Below are positions 39,026 through 50,990 of a DNA stretch of 64,000 nucleotides, piece after piece (within the stretch, counting starts at the first letter, position 1; every line of letters begins with the position of its first letter). Position numbers and translations under genes: made by a program. Below the pieces are notes generated by a model. It ran no database searches and was not told where the DNA came from. It saw nothing but the letters and a program-made list of their open reading frames with translations. The stretch lies in assembly GCF_002775205.1 (NCBI RefSeq), contig NC_036460.1, forward strand, positions 1,680,056 to 1,744,055. The letters are read 5' to 3'. This stretch comes from Xiphophorus maculatus (taxonomy: Eukaryota; Chordata; Actinopteri; Cyprinodontiformes; Poeciliidae).

Positions 39026-41922
39026 AACAGAAATGTAAATGGCGTTAATCACACCGGAGAGTTTTCAGTCAGAAGAGAACAGTTGAAACTATTTTCAGAT
39101 TATTTTAAAAAACCAGATTCAGCATCGAAAACAGGAACTTGTTTGGAGAAGTTGCATCATTCCAGCAGGAAGTCGTGATCGGCATGTCAGCGGCGTTTCC
39201 CAGAGGAAAAGTCAAACGGTTCCTGTAATTCCCTCTGAAGCAGACAGAGCAGCAACACGTAGCGTGTCCGTCTGTCCTCTGGAGGTTCAGGACATTAACG
39301 AAGTCCCACAGACTCACAGGGAAAAACAACAAACTTTTGTTTACAGTCGCACTAACCACTACTGAATTTAATTAGCAATAAACTCAGTAGGAAAGTTACT
39401 TTTGTTCCAGGGTCACACAGGAGGATGATAAGCATATAAGTTTTAAAAACTCAAGTTTATTTTTCTTTCCCCACAAAAAAACAATAATCCAGGTAACACT
39501 GCTTACCTTAATAAAATTAAGAATAAAACTTAAATTGTCCACCGTTATAAAAAATCTAATTAATATTCGGAAAAATGAGGGTAGTTTTTCTAAACTGTAG
39601 CTTTAAAGCTCATTTAGTCCTTCAATACAACAGTTCAGTCAATGTGCACAGAAGTTGTCAGTTTTGAAAATGTTCGTGAACAAATAGTTTGTGGAATGAA
39701 AAACAATTTAAAGGATTGGGCCCCTTTTTGTTCAATAAGCTTATCTGTTGTCCAAGCTGAACATCAGAACCAGCAGCACCAGAACCTCCGTCCTTCCAGG
39801 CTTCAGTCCGAGTCACAAAGATGGCGGCGGGACCCTCCTGGTTCTGGATCCACTGGCTCGTTCAGGTATCGGCCGTCCAAAAAAACCCAACCTGCATGCA
39901 GAGCAGCTCAGAGGGATCTTTCAATTACTTCTCAGTGAAAACCAAATTAGCGTTTAAAATGAACCAAAAACGCTCAGTAATAAAGAAATTACTTAATAAA
40001 CATCACTTCATCATAAACAGCCTCATTTCACAGAGCTAAGCTGCTTACAGAGAAACATTTTACACTCCGGTTGGTTTTTTAACAGTTTGAAAGAACCGAG
40101 CAGCGTTAGCTCCAGCTAGCTAGCCATTCTGCGTAAGTAAGCAGCTGAAAATAAAACAGACTCACCGGAAAAATCCCAGAACAGAATGTACATCATCCAG
40201 TTCAAAATAAACAGATTTCTTTCATATCACAGCAGCACTGATGAGGAGTAACTTCTCTACCTCTGCTGAAACGAGCTTAGTCTTCATAGTCCGCCATTTC
40301 TTTTTTCTGCTCCCCTCTCCTTACTCTTCTTCTCGTACCGACACAGGAGAAATGTGGCTGTAGCGCCCTCTACAGGACATTCTAAGAACTAACAAAACAA
40401 ACACATTAAAGATGCAGACAGATCAGCAGTTTATGGGGGTCACATTAGATTTAAAACTTTCAGCCAAACTAAAAAAGTTTTATAAACTCACAAAATAAGA
40501 GCAGTTAGTTATATTTTCCACAGTAGTCACAGTTTTTATTTATTTAAGTTTTTTTATATAATTTTGTAAATTCACGCAAAATCAACATTTCCATGAATTT
40601 TCCATGCTAATAATTACGAGACATAAATGGAAGTTTATTGCAAATTTTCTGCAAAAATGGTAAAAAAAAAATGTTTAAGTAATACCAACTCCCACCAGCA
40701 GGTGGCAGTATTTCTTACTTCTGCTGCTGCTTCAGCTTTTCTTGATGTTCCGTTATCGATGTGACGAGTATCAAAAAGAAAACTATTTAAGTTTTTTAAA
40801 GAATAAATGTTTTTGTTTTCAATCTGGTTCTTCTCTGTGTGAAATTTAGAAAAAAATCAGAAAATTCTGTGCAAATATTTAAAAATCAGTATCACTGATT
40901 TTGTTTGCAAAAAAAAATAAAAATCACAAAATCATGGAGGAGCTTGGAGGAAGTGTTGAACAGTTACAGAGAACCCATCCATCAAAATTAGGAGCGTTTA
41001 CCTGAACAGTTCATTTACAAATAAAGTTTTTAAATTTGCTGCTAAAGATATTTTATGTACTCATTATACACCAAAAAAATGTCTCACATTAATATTTTGT
41101 TGAACTGCCTTAGGCTTTTTATTGGTTTCATGTAATATTAAAACTTTATGAGACACTTCATTTTGGATTTTCATTTTTTGGTATCACACTGCCAACCACA
41201 CTTTTTCCTTCCACTTAACTTTCTACGAATGTGCCAGAGCTCTCTTGCAGTATAAACTGTAACTTGATTCTCCAAAATAAAATGAAACACAAATGATTCA
41301 GTTTTGCCCTTCAGAGATATTTTTACCGTTACTGACGCTGCATGTCTGTGTCTTAAATAAAAATTAAAACGGTTCAACTCTAATTGCATTCATTTTGTTT
41401 TTTTCAGTTCAGTTGAATATATTAATAATAGTTTTGCAATACAATATAATAGTTATTGTAATTATAATTTCACATTCCTCAAGTTCTTTCAACTTTAATT
41501 TTTTTAACTGACATGGAATAAAGGCTGGAAACTTTATCCTCAATTCACCTAAAATATGCTTTAAAAATGAAATGTAGTTGAGTTTTTGTGTGTAAATAAT
41601 TATCAGGGAACAGATGGAAGATTTTTAGTTTCGTCACTCATAAAATAAAACCTGTCGGCAATATTTTGTTAAAAAGCTGCAGATTACTTTGATCTGTGTG
41701 AAGACACTGACTGAACTTAAATGTTTTAATCAAAGTCTGATCTGTGTTTCAATCATCATTATAATTTACTAAAATGTTATTTTCCCTGCTTCTCTTTCTG
41801 AATTTATCAAACTGTTTTTCTCTTCAAACTAGCATTGGATGGATGAAGTTTCTGACAGGAAGAAATAGTGAACAAAAATGAGAACAAAACACATTCTCAG
41901 GTCTCTTCACAGATTTTGCAGC
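39026..41922. other. Intergenic DNA, no supportable gene
   Basis: The stretch from 39800 to 40330 is less AT-rich and carries two ATGGCGG starts on opposite strands (see findings). The rest is AT-rich without coding content. Confidence 0.4.
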
Positions 41923-42230
41923 ATTTATTTTCTGGGTTTTAATGGTAGTGTTTATGAGCCGCTGACATAAAGAGCAACATCAGGAAGTGGAATGAAACCG
42001 TATTTCAGCTGCCATGAAATCTTCATGACTTCATGACAGAAACAGCAGAAAAACACGAAACCAGGTCAATAAAATAGACATAAACTCAGTTTATTACAAC
42101 TGACAGACGGTAAAAGCAGCTTTAGTTTGTGAAACACTTGTTCAAAGAATCCATCTGCAAAAAACACAAAAAAATTACTAAGCATTTTCGTTTCCAGGGC
42201 AAAAGTCTTAGTTCACCTGAAATAAGAAAA
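41923..42230. repeat. Duplicon A, original copy near the first odorant receptor
   Basis: About 308 bp that recurs at 52296-52604 with a few changes. It lies about 0.7 kb beyond the stop of the minus-strand receptor at 42918. It reads TTTATGAGCCGCTGACATAA... and is not coding. Confidence 0.85.
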
Positions 42231-42917
42231 AAATAACTTAAAAATAACTTTAAGCTACATACAGGAGTTTGTTTTAAGTCAGTAATTCCTTAAAGTTGAC
42301 ATTGAAAACAGCACTAGATCCACTGGCAGATTATTTCATTTTATGGGAAAATGTCACTTGACATTAGTGAAATAATGTAACAGTGGAACCAATAATTTTA
42401 TAATATTAATATTAATGAATTATTGACCTAAAAGAAGCTCCTATTTCCTGCTGAAAAGTTACTTGTAAGTTAGTTTTCTCTTATTCCAACTTGCACACTA
42501 AACATAATTTATTGTTTTTCCAAAAACGGGATGATAAAAGTCTTCAGTCTGATGCTTTGGTCTCAGCTAACAGATTTGTTAAAGGACAGATTTTACAAAG
42601 ACTTTATGATTCATTTTATTTGTTGTTTCTGCAGTTTTGTTTATTTATTTTGGATATTTTTAATATTTTTATTTCCAGTGTTACATGTTCATTGGAATTT
42701 AAAGTTAATTATCTTTGAGAATGCAATTAGCATCTTATTACTTGGAAATGGTTTTACAGCAACAATATTATCATTTATTGCAATAACTTCTGCGGCAATT
42801 TATCGTCCAGCTAAATCTGTAATCATGACAGATCGAACTTCAGATCTAATTTCAGGTTCATGAATACATTTGCATGAAACATTTGGTAAGGTTTCGTGTT
42901 TTTGCAGAGCAGGAAGC
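42231..42917. other. AT-rich flank beyond the receptor stop
   Basis: Contains short open frames without family features. It probably holds the receptor 3-prime UTR on the minus strand. Confidence 0.4.
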
Positions 42918-43847
42918 TCAGCTCGTCCCCAGAACCAGCCGTTTGCTGAAGCTGCGGATCTTTGACAGGTTGAGTCCGTACAGCAGAGGGTTGAAGAGCG
43001 GCTGGCAGGTCAGGAAGTACAGCGATAAAACGACCTGCAGCACCTCAGGAACTCCTCTCACGTCCAACCTGCTCTGAAACAGGTCAAAGAAACATCCGAA
43101 GGAGAAGTTAATGAGCGAGGCCAGGTGAGGCGCGCAGGTGCTGAGCGCTTTCTGCCGGGTCTGCTTGGATCCAGAGAAACACACTTTCAGGATCTCAGCG
43201 TATGAATAAAGGATTAAGATGATAATCCCCAGGATTATGGTGAACATGTAAACTATTCCTCCAACGTTGCTGGCTGTGGTGTCTGCGCAGGCCAGCTTAA
43301 CGATGGAGTAGTTGTGACAGTAGATTTTATGGATGACGTTTCCGCAGAGCTGCAGAGAGACGGTCATTAATATTCCTGCTACAGACTCAAGGAGAGGGAA
43401 GAGCCAGGTGAGCGCGACCAGCCTGGCGATCCGGGACGGCGTCATCAGGGTGTGGTACTGCAAGGGGCGGCAGATGGCCAGGTATCTGTCATACGACATG
43501 ATGGCCAGGTTGCAGAACTCGATGTGAGCGTAGGTGTAAACACAGTAGATCTGCAGGAAGCAGAGCGGAGCAGAAATGATGTGAACATCGGAGAGGATCT
43601 GGACCAGCAGGAAGGGAAACAAACCTAAACTGCCGAACAGTTCGTTCACAAACAGGCTGCAGAGGAACATGTACATGGGTTCATGTAAGGTCCGGTTCAC
43701 ACAGATCACCGCGATCAGCAGGACGTTGGAGCAAACGATCAGGACATACAGACACAGAACAACACTGAAATACAAATACTTCAGAACATCAGAGTGAAAG
43801 TAAGCAGTTAGTGTGAACAACAAAACCTGTGTGGAGTTAATCATCAT
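42918..43847 (-). CDS. Odorant receptor, teleost delta-type, intact
   Basis: A one-exon class A GPCR of 309 residues for smell in olfactory neurons. It begins MMINSTQV with an N-glycosylation site NST and has seven hydrophobic segments. Diagnostic text is HEPMYMFLCSL after the first loop, MSYDRYLAIC at the end of helix 3 (the receptor DRY box), KVCFSGSKQTRQKALSTCAPHL before helix 6, and PLFNPLLYGL, which keeps NPxxY, in helix 7. The text SLQLCGNVIHKIYC in extracellular loop 2 carries cysteines that normally pair with LCFLQ at helix 3. Family and length are typical and nothing is broken. The ligand is unknown. The neighbours at 49508 and 56918 share the same motifs. Confidence 0.95.
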   Translation of the reverse strand: MMINSTQVLLFTLTAYFHSDVLKYLYFSVVLCLYVLIVCSNVLLIAVICVNRTLHEPMYMFLCSLFVNELFGSLGLFPFLLVQILSDVHIISAPLCFLQIYCVYTYAHIEFCNLAIMSYDRYLAICRPLQYHTLMTPSRIARLVALTWLFPLLESVAGILMTVSLQLCGNVIHKIYCHNYSIVKLACADTTASNVGGIVYMFTIILGIIILILYSYAEILKVCFSGSKQTRQKALSTCAPHLASLINFSFGCFFDLFQSRLDVRGVPEVLQVVLSLYFLTCQPLFNPLLYGLNLSKIRSFSKRLVLGTS

Positions 43848-44037
43848 CCTGCTTAATGGTAAATCAGCCAGAAAACATGATCAGTGTTTCAGATTTTACT
43901 CCTGCAGTAAGAGTCAAATCTTCCAAGTGGAGGAGGAGCTGCAAGCAGAACCAGACTGGAAATCCATCTGCTCCGTCTCCACAGCGCCACACAGTCTGAA
44001 GCTCTACTTATAGCTGCAGATCTTCAGAGAAACCGCC

Positions 44038-44361
44038 CAGCTGAAACCAGACCAGCTGAAACCAGATCAGCTGATACCAGACCAGCTGAAACCAGACCAG
44101 CTGAAACCAGACCAGCTGAAACCAGATCAGCTGAAACCAGATCAGCTGATACCAGACCAGCTGAAACCAGACCAGCTGAAACCAGACCAGCTGAAACCAG
44201 ATCAGCTGAAACCAGACCAGCTGAAACCAGATCAGCTGAAACCAGACCAGATGAAACCAGACCAGCTGAAACCAGATCAGCTGAAACCAGACCAGCTGAA
44301 ACCAGATCAGCTGAAACCAGACCAGCTGAAACCAGACCAGCTGATACCAGACCAGCTGAAA
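44038..44361. repeat. 15-bp minisatellite, left half
   Basis: About 21 units of CTGAAACCAGACCAG, with GATCAG and CTGATACC variants. It is interrupted by a Rex3 insertion and continues at 47730. The unit length is divisible by three, so it stays open in several frames and makes false proteins such as repeated KPDQL. Confidence 0.95.
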
Positions 44362-47300
44362 CCATCCATCCATCCATCCATCCATCTTCTTCCGCTTATC
44401 CGAGGTCGGGTCGCGGGGGTAGCAGCTTCAGAAGGGAGGCCCAGACTTCCCTCTCCCCGGCCACTTCTTCTAGCTCCTCCGGGGGAATCCCGAGGCGTTC
44501 CCAGGCCAGCCGAGAGACATAGTCTCTCCAGCGTGTCCTGGGTCTTCCCCGGGGCCTCCTCCCGGTGGGACGTGCCCGGAACACCTCACCAGGGAGGCGT
44601 CCAGGAGGCATCCTGACCAGATGCCCGAGCCACCTCAACTGGCTCCTCTCGATGTGAAGGAGCAGCGGCTCTACTCTGAGTCCCTCCCGGATGACTGAGC
44701 TTCTCACCCTATCTCTAAGGGAGAGCCCAGCCACCCTACGGAGAAAACCCATTTCGGCCGCTTGTATCCGCGATCTCGTTCTTTCGGTCATGACCCAAAG
44801 CTCATGACCATAGATGAGGGTGGGAACGTAGATCGACCAGTAAATCGAGAGCTTCGCTTTTTGGCTCAGCTCTCTCTTCACCACGACGGACCGGTACAGC
44901 GCCCGCTTGACAGCAGATGCTGCGCCAATCCGCCTGTCGACCTCCCGCTCCCTTCTTCCCCCATTCGTGAACAAGATCCCGAGATACTTAAACTCCTCCA
45001 CTTGGGGCAGGACACCCCCCCTGACCCGGAGAAGGCACTCTACCCTTTTCCGGCTCAAGACCATGGCCTCGGATTTGGAGGCACTGATCCCCATCCCGGC
45101 CGCTTCACACTCGGCTGCGAACCGCTCCAGCGAGAGCTGCAGATCACGATCTGATGAAGCCAAAAGGACCACATCGTCTGCGAAAAGCAGAGATGAGATC
45201 CTAAGGCCACCAAATCGGATCCCCTCAACACCTTGGCTGGTCTAGAGATTCTGTCCATGAAAGTGATGAACAGAATCGGTGACAAAGGGCAGCCCTGGCG
45301 GAGTCCAACTCTCACCGGAAACGAGCCCGACTTACTGCCGGCAATGCGGACCAGACTCTGACACCGGTCATACAGGGACCTGACAGCCCGTATCAAAGGG
45401 CCCGGTACCCCATACTCCCGGAGAACCCCCCACAGGGCTCCCCGAGGGACACGGTCGAACGCCTTCTCCAAGTCCACAAAACACATGTAGACTGGTTGGG
45501 CGAACTCCCATGCACCCTCCAGGATCCTGCCGAGGGTGTAGAGCTGGTCCAGTGTTCCACGACCAGGACGAAAACCACACTGCTCTTCCTGAATCCGAGG
45601 TTCGACTATCCGACGGACCCTCCTCTCCAGGACCCCTGAATAGACCTTGCCAGGGAGGCTTAAGAGTGTGACCCCTCTATAATTGGAGCACACCCTCCGG
45701 TCCCCCTTTTTGAACAGGGGGACCACCACCCCAGTCTGCCAATCCAGGGGAACTGCCCCCGATGTCCATGCGATATTGCAGAGTCGCGTCAACCAACACA
45801 ACCCTACAACATCCAGAGCCTTAAGGAACTCCGGGCGGATCTCATCCACCCCCGGGGCCTTGCCACCGAAGAGCTTTTTAACCACCTCGGCGACCTCGCC
45901 CCCAGAGATTGGAGAGCCCAACCCAGAGTCCCCAGGCTCCGCTTCCTCAGTGGAAGGCATGTTGGTGGGATTGAGGAGGTCTTCGAAGTACTCTGCCCAC
46001 CGGCCCACAACGTCCCGAGTAGAGGTCAGCAGCACACCATCCCCACTATAAACAGTGTTGGTGCTGCACCGCTTCCCCCCCCTGAGACGCCGGATGGTGG
46101 ACCAGAATCGCCTCGAAGCCGTACGGAAGTCTTTCTCCATGGCCTCTCCAAACTCCTCCCACGCCCGAGTTTTTGCCTCAGCAACCGCCCGAGCCGCATG
46201 CCGCTTCGCCCGCCGGTACCCATCAGCTGCTTCCGGAGTCCCACAGGCCAAAAAGGCCCGATAGGACTCCTTCTTCAACCTGACGGCATCCCTCACCGAA
46301 GGTGTCCACCAGCGGGTTCGAGGGTTGCCGCCGCGACAGGCACCGACAACCTTGCGGCCACAGCTCCGATCGGCCGCCTCGACAATGGAGGCACGGAACA
46401 TGGTCCACTCAGACTCCATGTCCCCCACCTCCCCCGGGACGTGTTCGAAGCTTTGCCGGAGATGGGAGTTAAAGCTCCGTCTCACAGGGGATTCCGCCAG
46501 ACGTTCCCAGCAGACCCTCACAACACGTTTGGGCCTGCCAGGTCTGACCGGCTTTCGCCCCCACCACCGGAGCCAACTCACCACCAGGTAGTGGTCAGTG
46601 GACAGCTCCGCACCTCTCTTCACCCGAGTGTCCAAGACATACGGCCGCAGATCCGATGAAACGATGACAAAGTCGATCATCGAACTGCGGCCTAGGGTGT
46701 CCTGGTGCCAAGTGCACATATGGACACCCTTATGCTTGAACATGGTGTTTGTTATGGACAATCCATGGCGAGCACAGAAGTCCAGCAACAGAACACCGCT
46801 CGAGTTCAGGTCGGGCGGGCCGTTCCTCCCAACCACGCCCCTCCAGGTCTCACTGTCATTGCCCACGTGAGCGTTGAAGTCCCCCAGCAGAACAAGGGAG
46901 TCCCCAGGAGGAGCACTCTCCAGTACCCCCTCTAAGGACTCCAAAAAGGGTGGGTAATCTGAACTGTCGTTCGGCCCGTAAGCACAAACGACAGTCAGAA
47001 CCCGTCCCCCCACCCGTAGGCGGAGGGATGCTACCCTCTCGTTCACCGGGGTAAACCCCAACGTACAGGCGCCGAGATGGGGAGCAACAAGTATGCCCAC
47101 TCCTGCCCGACGCCTCTCACCTTGGGCAACTCCAGAGTGGAAGTATGTCCAGCCCCTCTCAAGGAGACTGGTTCCAGAACCAGAGCCGTGCGTCGAGGTG
47201 AGACCGACTATTTCTAGCCGGAACCTCTCGACCTCACGCACTAGCTCCGGCTCCTTCCCCACCAGAGAGGTGACATTCCACGTCCCAAGAGCCAGTTTCT

Positions 47301-47729
47301 GCAACCGAGGATCGGACCGCCAGGGTCCCCTCCCTCTGCTGCCACCCATCCCACACTGCACCCGACCCCTTTGGCCCCTCCCACGGGTGGTGGGCCCATG
47401 GGAGGGGGGGCCCATGTTTCCTCTTCGGGCTGAGCCCGGCCGGGCTCTATGGGTAAAAGCCCGGCCACCAGACGCTCGCCATCGTGCCCCCCCTCCAGGC
47501 CTGGCTCCAGAGTGGGGCCCCGGTGACCCGCGTCCGGGCGAGGGAACACCAAGTCCAAAGTTTTTATCCGTCATTGGGGTCTTCGGGCTGCTCTTTGTCT
47601 GGTCCTTCACCTAGGACCTGTCTGCCTTGGGTGACCCTACCAGGGGCATGAAGCCCCAGACAGCATAGCTCCTAGGATCATTGGGACACTCAAACCCCTC
47701 CACCACGATAAGGTGGCAGCCCATGGAGG
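44362..47729 (-). mobile_element. Near full-length Rex3 (RTE clade) LINE
   Basis: The element runs on the minus strand and ends in GGAT repeats. From about 47610 to 44396 it encodes one long protein: an apurinic endonuclease ([38 protein letters not shown]), then reverse transcriptase ([49 protein letters not shown]), then a C-terminal domain ending PPRPDLG. The frame breaks once near 45241, by one missing base after DRISR. The published Rex3 primer sites match at 45277-45297 and 45722-45741. It sits inside the 15-bp minisatellite. Target duplication cannot be resolved in the repeat. Confidence 0.93.
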
Positions 47730-48033
47730 AGCAGCTGAAACCAGACCAGCTGAAACCAGATCAGCTGAAACCAGACCAGATGAAACCAGACCAGTTGATA
47801 CCAGACCAGCTGAAACCAGACCAGATGAAACCAGACCAGCTGAAACCAGACCAGATGAAACCAGACCAGTTGATACCAGACCAGCTGAAACCAGACCAGC
47901 TGAAACCAGACCAGTTGATACCAGACCAGCTGAAACCAGACCAGCTGAAACCAGATCAGCTGAAACCAGACCAGCTGATACCAGATCAGCTGAAACCAGA
48001 CCAGTTGAAACCAGACCAGCTGATACCAGACCA
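47730..48033. repeat. 15-bp minisatellite, right half
   Basis: About 20 units. AGTTGATACC and AGATGAAACC variants are common here. The former is absent from the left half, and the latter is seen there once. Confidence 0.95.
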
Positions 48034-48254
48034 GTCAGCATAATCACAGTCTCACTGGGCTCCAGTCCAACTCCAGCTGCTCTTCCCCTGAACATCTGCG
48101 TCTGGCCCTAAAATGTTCCCTAAACTCACATAAAGGCACAACATCTTTGTTAAATTAGATTCTTTTGGGTTGTGGGAACGATTGTGTGTCTAAGTCAAGT
48201 TTGTTTGTTTTTCACAATTCAGCAACAAGATAAAAACCAAATACAGTAACCAAT

Positions 48255-48445
48255 TATAAAAGGAGCTCTGTAGTCCACTTCCTGCTTCTGGACCGGTCTC
48301 TGGTCCGCCTGGCGTTCACTTCAAGAATTCACTTCAACTGAACCCAGACCGAGGACTGGAGGACCAGACGTCAATTAGCATTCACTTCTCACCAACCGGA
48401 CCGGAGTTTATAGGCAAACGGGCTGGAGTTAGATGAAACTGGACC
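48255..48445. repeat. Interspersed repeat related to the 19130 family
   Basis: Reverse-orientation match to parts of 19130-19625 (GTAGTCCACTTCCTG, CTGGTCCGCCTGGCGTTCAC). It is duplicated at about 52765-52955 with duplicon B. Confidence 0.45.
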
Positions 48446-49507
48446 ACAGTTGGATTAAATCAGACTGCAGTTGGGTTATGAGGACCAAACAGACCTTGGA
48501 TTACTCCTCTGAATCCTTCAGGTCTAAAATCCTCCAAGCCTCTTGTTGCCTTCAGATTAGCTCAACATCAGAGAGTAGAGAGCTCCAGTTGTTCCCTTCA
48601 CTGAGTTTACATTAAACATAAAGCTACACAAATTGAAATTCTGAAAATAAATTCCCCTAATGGACGGTGCCACTTTTCCGTTGCATTTTTGGATAAATAG
48701 TTTTTGCGCAAGGATGAGGTGGTTTTTCAGCTGGATCCAAATTCATGTAGTTTGCAGAACTGCAATGAAAAAACTTTTTTTGCGACAGCTACTGCTGGAG
48801 AAACGTAGCCACTCCCAAGTAGGCGGGGCTTGTCATTCCAAGTCATGAATAAAATGCCGACGTTTCCTCTGATTGGCTGATAGATGATGAGCACTAGGGC
48901 TGCATTGTGAATATAACATCATGTCACATCTGTCGCTCCCAGGATTTTTAATGACTTATCGCAAGAACAATGTGACTTTCATTTAATTTCTTACTTGTGA
49001 AACTGTGATTTTTAACTTCAGCAGAACATGAATAAAGATTTTTAACCATTTCAAAAGGAAAAGCAGTTAGTGTGAGCCTGGTTGGTCTGTAAGGTTCACG
49101 CGGGAGGAAGGAGGCGTCGGATGATACCACCCCAAGGTCAACTCAGACATCCTCCACACATGCAGCTGTGTGAAGGAATATTTTGTGTTTTGAATCTTTC
49201 TCTCTGCTGACAACTGGAAACAGAAAAGTCCATTTGATGATGACATCATCCCGTTGATGTTGTAGGTCACTGAAAGGCTTAAGAGCAGCAAAGGAAGGTT
49301 TAGTGTTCAGTTGGATGGAAATCGCTGTGTCGGTGAAATAATGTAATGAATGTTAGGTTTTGCTGTTTATACTAATTCTTCTTCCAAACACTGAAGATTA
49401 TTAATGATACATTTTCGGGGTAAAATCTCCCAGAAAAGGATCAGGAGGGGTTTAATCTAAGCCTTCCTGACTAAATATTTTATATTCTATAAACCATAAG
49501 GAAAATC

Positions 49508-50428
49508 ATGCTGAATTCAACACAGGTTTCATATTTCACTCTTGCTGCTTACTTTGATACCAAACAGTTTAAATATGTATTTTTCATGTTTGTTCTGTCT
49601 CTGTATGTTCTGATTATCAGCTGTAACGTCCTGCTGATCGTGGTGATCTGTGTGAACCGGACCTTACATGAACCCATGTTCCTGTTCCTCTGCAGCCTGT
49701 TTGTGAACGAACTGTACGGCAGTTGTTGTTTGTTTCCCTTACTGCTGGTTCAGATCCTCTCTGATGTTCACATCATTTCTGCTCCTCTCTGCTTCCTGCA
49801 GATCTTTTGTCTTTACACATATGTAAGCATAGAGTTTTTGAATCTAGCCGTGATGTCTTATGACCGATACCTGGCCATCTGTCATCCTCTGAACTATCAT
49901 TCTTTGATGACCTTGAAGAAAGTTACAGTTTTTATTACAGCAGCCTGGATAACTGCCTACCTGGTAGTTTCTTGTACAACATCTTTGAGCTTCTCTCTGC
50001 AGCTCTGTGGAAACGTCATTAACAAAATGTACTGTGACAACTACTCTATAGTGAAACTGGCCTGCTCTGATATTACAGTCAATAACATTTATGGCCTTTT
50101 TATCGCTGCTCTCTGTGTTTTTGGTCCAGTAGGGATAATTCTCTACACATACATGAGGATCCTGAAGGTTTGTTTTTCTGGATCCAAACAGACCCGGCAG
50201 AAAGCGGTCAGCACCTGCACTCCTCACCTGGCCTCTCTCATTAACTTCTCCTTTGGTATTTGCTTTGAGGTGTTGCAGAGCAGGTTTAACATGAGCACAG
50301 TTCCTAATGTTATCGCAGTATTATTGTCATTATACTATGTAACATGTCAGCCATTGTTCAGTCCTGTGATGTACGGGCTGAAACTGTCTAAAATACGCAG
50401 CATGTGGAAACGTTTGTTTTGGAAATAA
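49508..50428 (+). CDS. Odorant receptor, teleost delta-type, copy 1
   Basis: A one-exon odorant receptor of 306 residues. The start MLNSTQVSYF has an NST glycosylation site, like its neighbours. It has seven hydrophobic segments, MSYDRYLAIC at 116-125, KVCFSGSKQTRQKAVSTCTPHL at about 220-241, and SLQLCGNVINKMYC in extracellular loop 2. Helix 7 reads PLFSPVMYGL, so the asparagine of NPxxY is serine at about residue 285. It differs from copy 2 at residues 24 (V here, L there), 269 (I, V) and 270 (A, T). A polyadenylation signal follows the stop near 50433. It is intact and probably expressed, but I cannot show function. Confidence 0.94.
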   Translation: MLNSTQVSYFTLAAYFDTKQFKYVFFMFVLSLYVLIISCNVLLIVVICVNRTLHEPMFLFLCSLFVNELYGSCCLFPLLLVQILSDVHIISAPLCFLQIFCLYTYVSIEFLNLAVMSYDRYLAICHPLNYHSLMTLKKVTVFITAAWITAYLVVSCTTSLSFSLQLCGNVINKMYCDNYSIVKLACSDITVNNIYGLFIAALCVFGPVGIILYTYMRILKVCFSGSKQTRQKAVSTCTPHLASLINFSFGICFEVLQSRFNMSTVPNVIAVLLSLYYVTCQPLFSPVMYGLKLSKIRSMWKRLFWK

Positions 50429-50584
50429 CTGAAATAAAAATGTTTTATTCAGCTGACACTTCAGATCTGTGTCCAATGTGAATGGAGTACAGATTCATGC
50501 ATTCATTTAATTTGATTGTTTATGTACGTGTATATTTACAGATTAATCCCTTACCAATGTTAAAATGAAGAATAATTATTTAGC

Positions 50585-50987
50585 TCCACGTTACATAACC
50601 TGGCTCTGCTAGACAGATCCTTTTCTGGACCTTTGCTGGTCTGCTATGCATCAGAACCAGAACCAAACATGGAGAAACAGCATTCAGCTTCTGTGCTTCA
50701 CAAATCTGGAACAAACTTCCAAAAAACTGCAAAGCAGTCAAAACACTGAGTACTTTGAAATCTAGACTAAAACACACCTGCTAAAGTTGCTATCAAAACA
50801 AGAAATGAACCATTAATCAACATTTTGATGTGTAATGATGGCAAAATGTAATACTTACTGGTTTCCTCAATTGTTGACTGCATGGAGTCTTCTATTGCTT
50901 TGTATTTTTGTGATATTATGATGTAATGCACTTTGAACTGCCTTTTTGCTAAAATTGGTATAGAAATAAACTTGATTGATTGATCTA
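50585..50987 (+). repeat. L2-type LINE 3-prime end
   Basis: Reads TCTGGAACAAACTTCC, then AAATCTAGACTAAAAC, then a tail with GCACTTTGAACTGCC, AATAAACTTGATTGATTGA. This is the usual 3-prime end of fish L2 elements. Its right end is also the right end of duplicon B. Confidence 0.75.
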
Positions 50988-50990
50988 GAT

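Larger units (their letters stand above)
48122..50987. repeat. Duplicon B, first copy, carrying an odorant receptor
   Basis: 2866 bp repeated at 52632-55497 at a constant offset of 4510 bases. I find about nine differences, at 48413, 48835, 48961, 49328, 49577, 49840, 50312, 50315 and 50979. The unit carries one receptor and ends at the tail of an L2-type LINE. Confidence 0.95.

Noticed and set aside
44008-44385. Long frames of repeated six-letter peptide text on both strands in the 15-bp array
   Set aside because: The unit length is a multiple of three, so several frames stay open by chance. There is no start context or conserved domain. The same holds for 47637-48111.
44038-48033. CRISPR-like regular repeats
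   Set aside because: The units are head to tail without unique spacers, and this is a vertebrate genome. It is a minisatellite.
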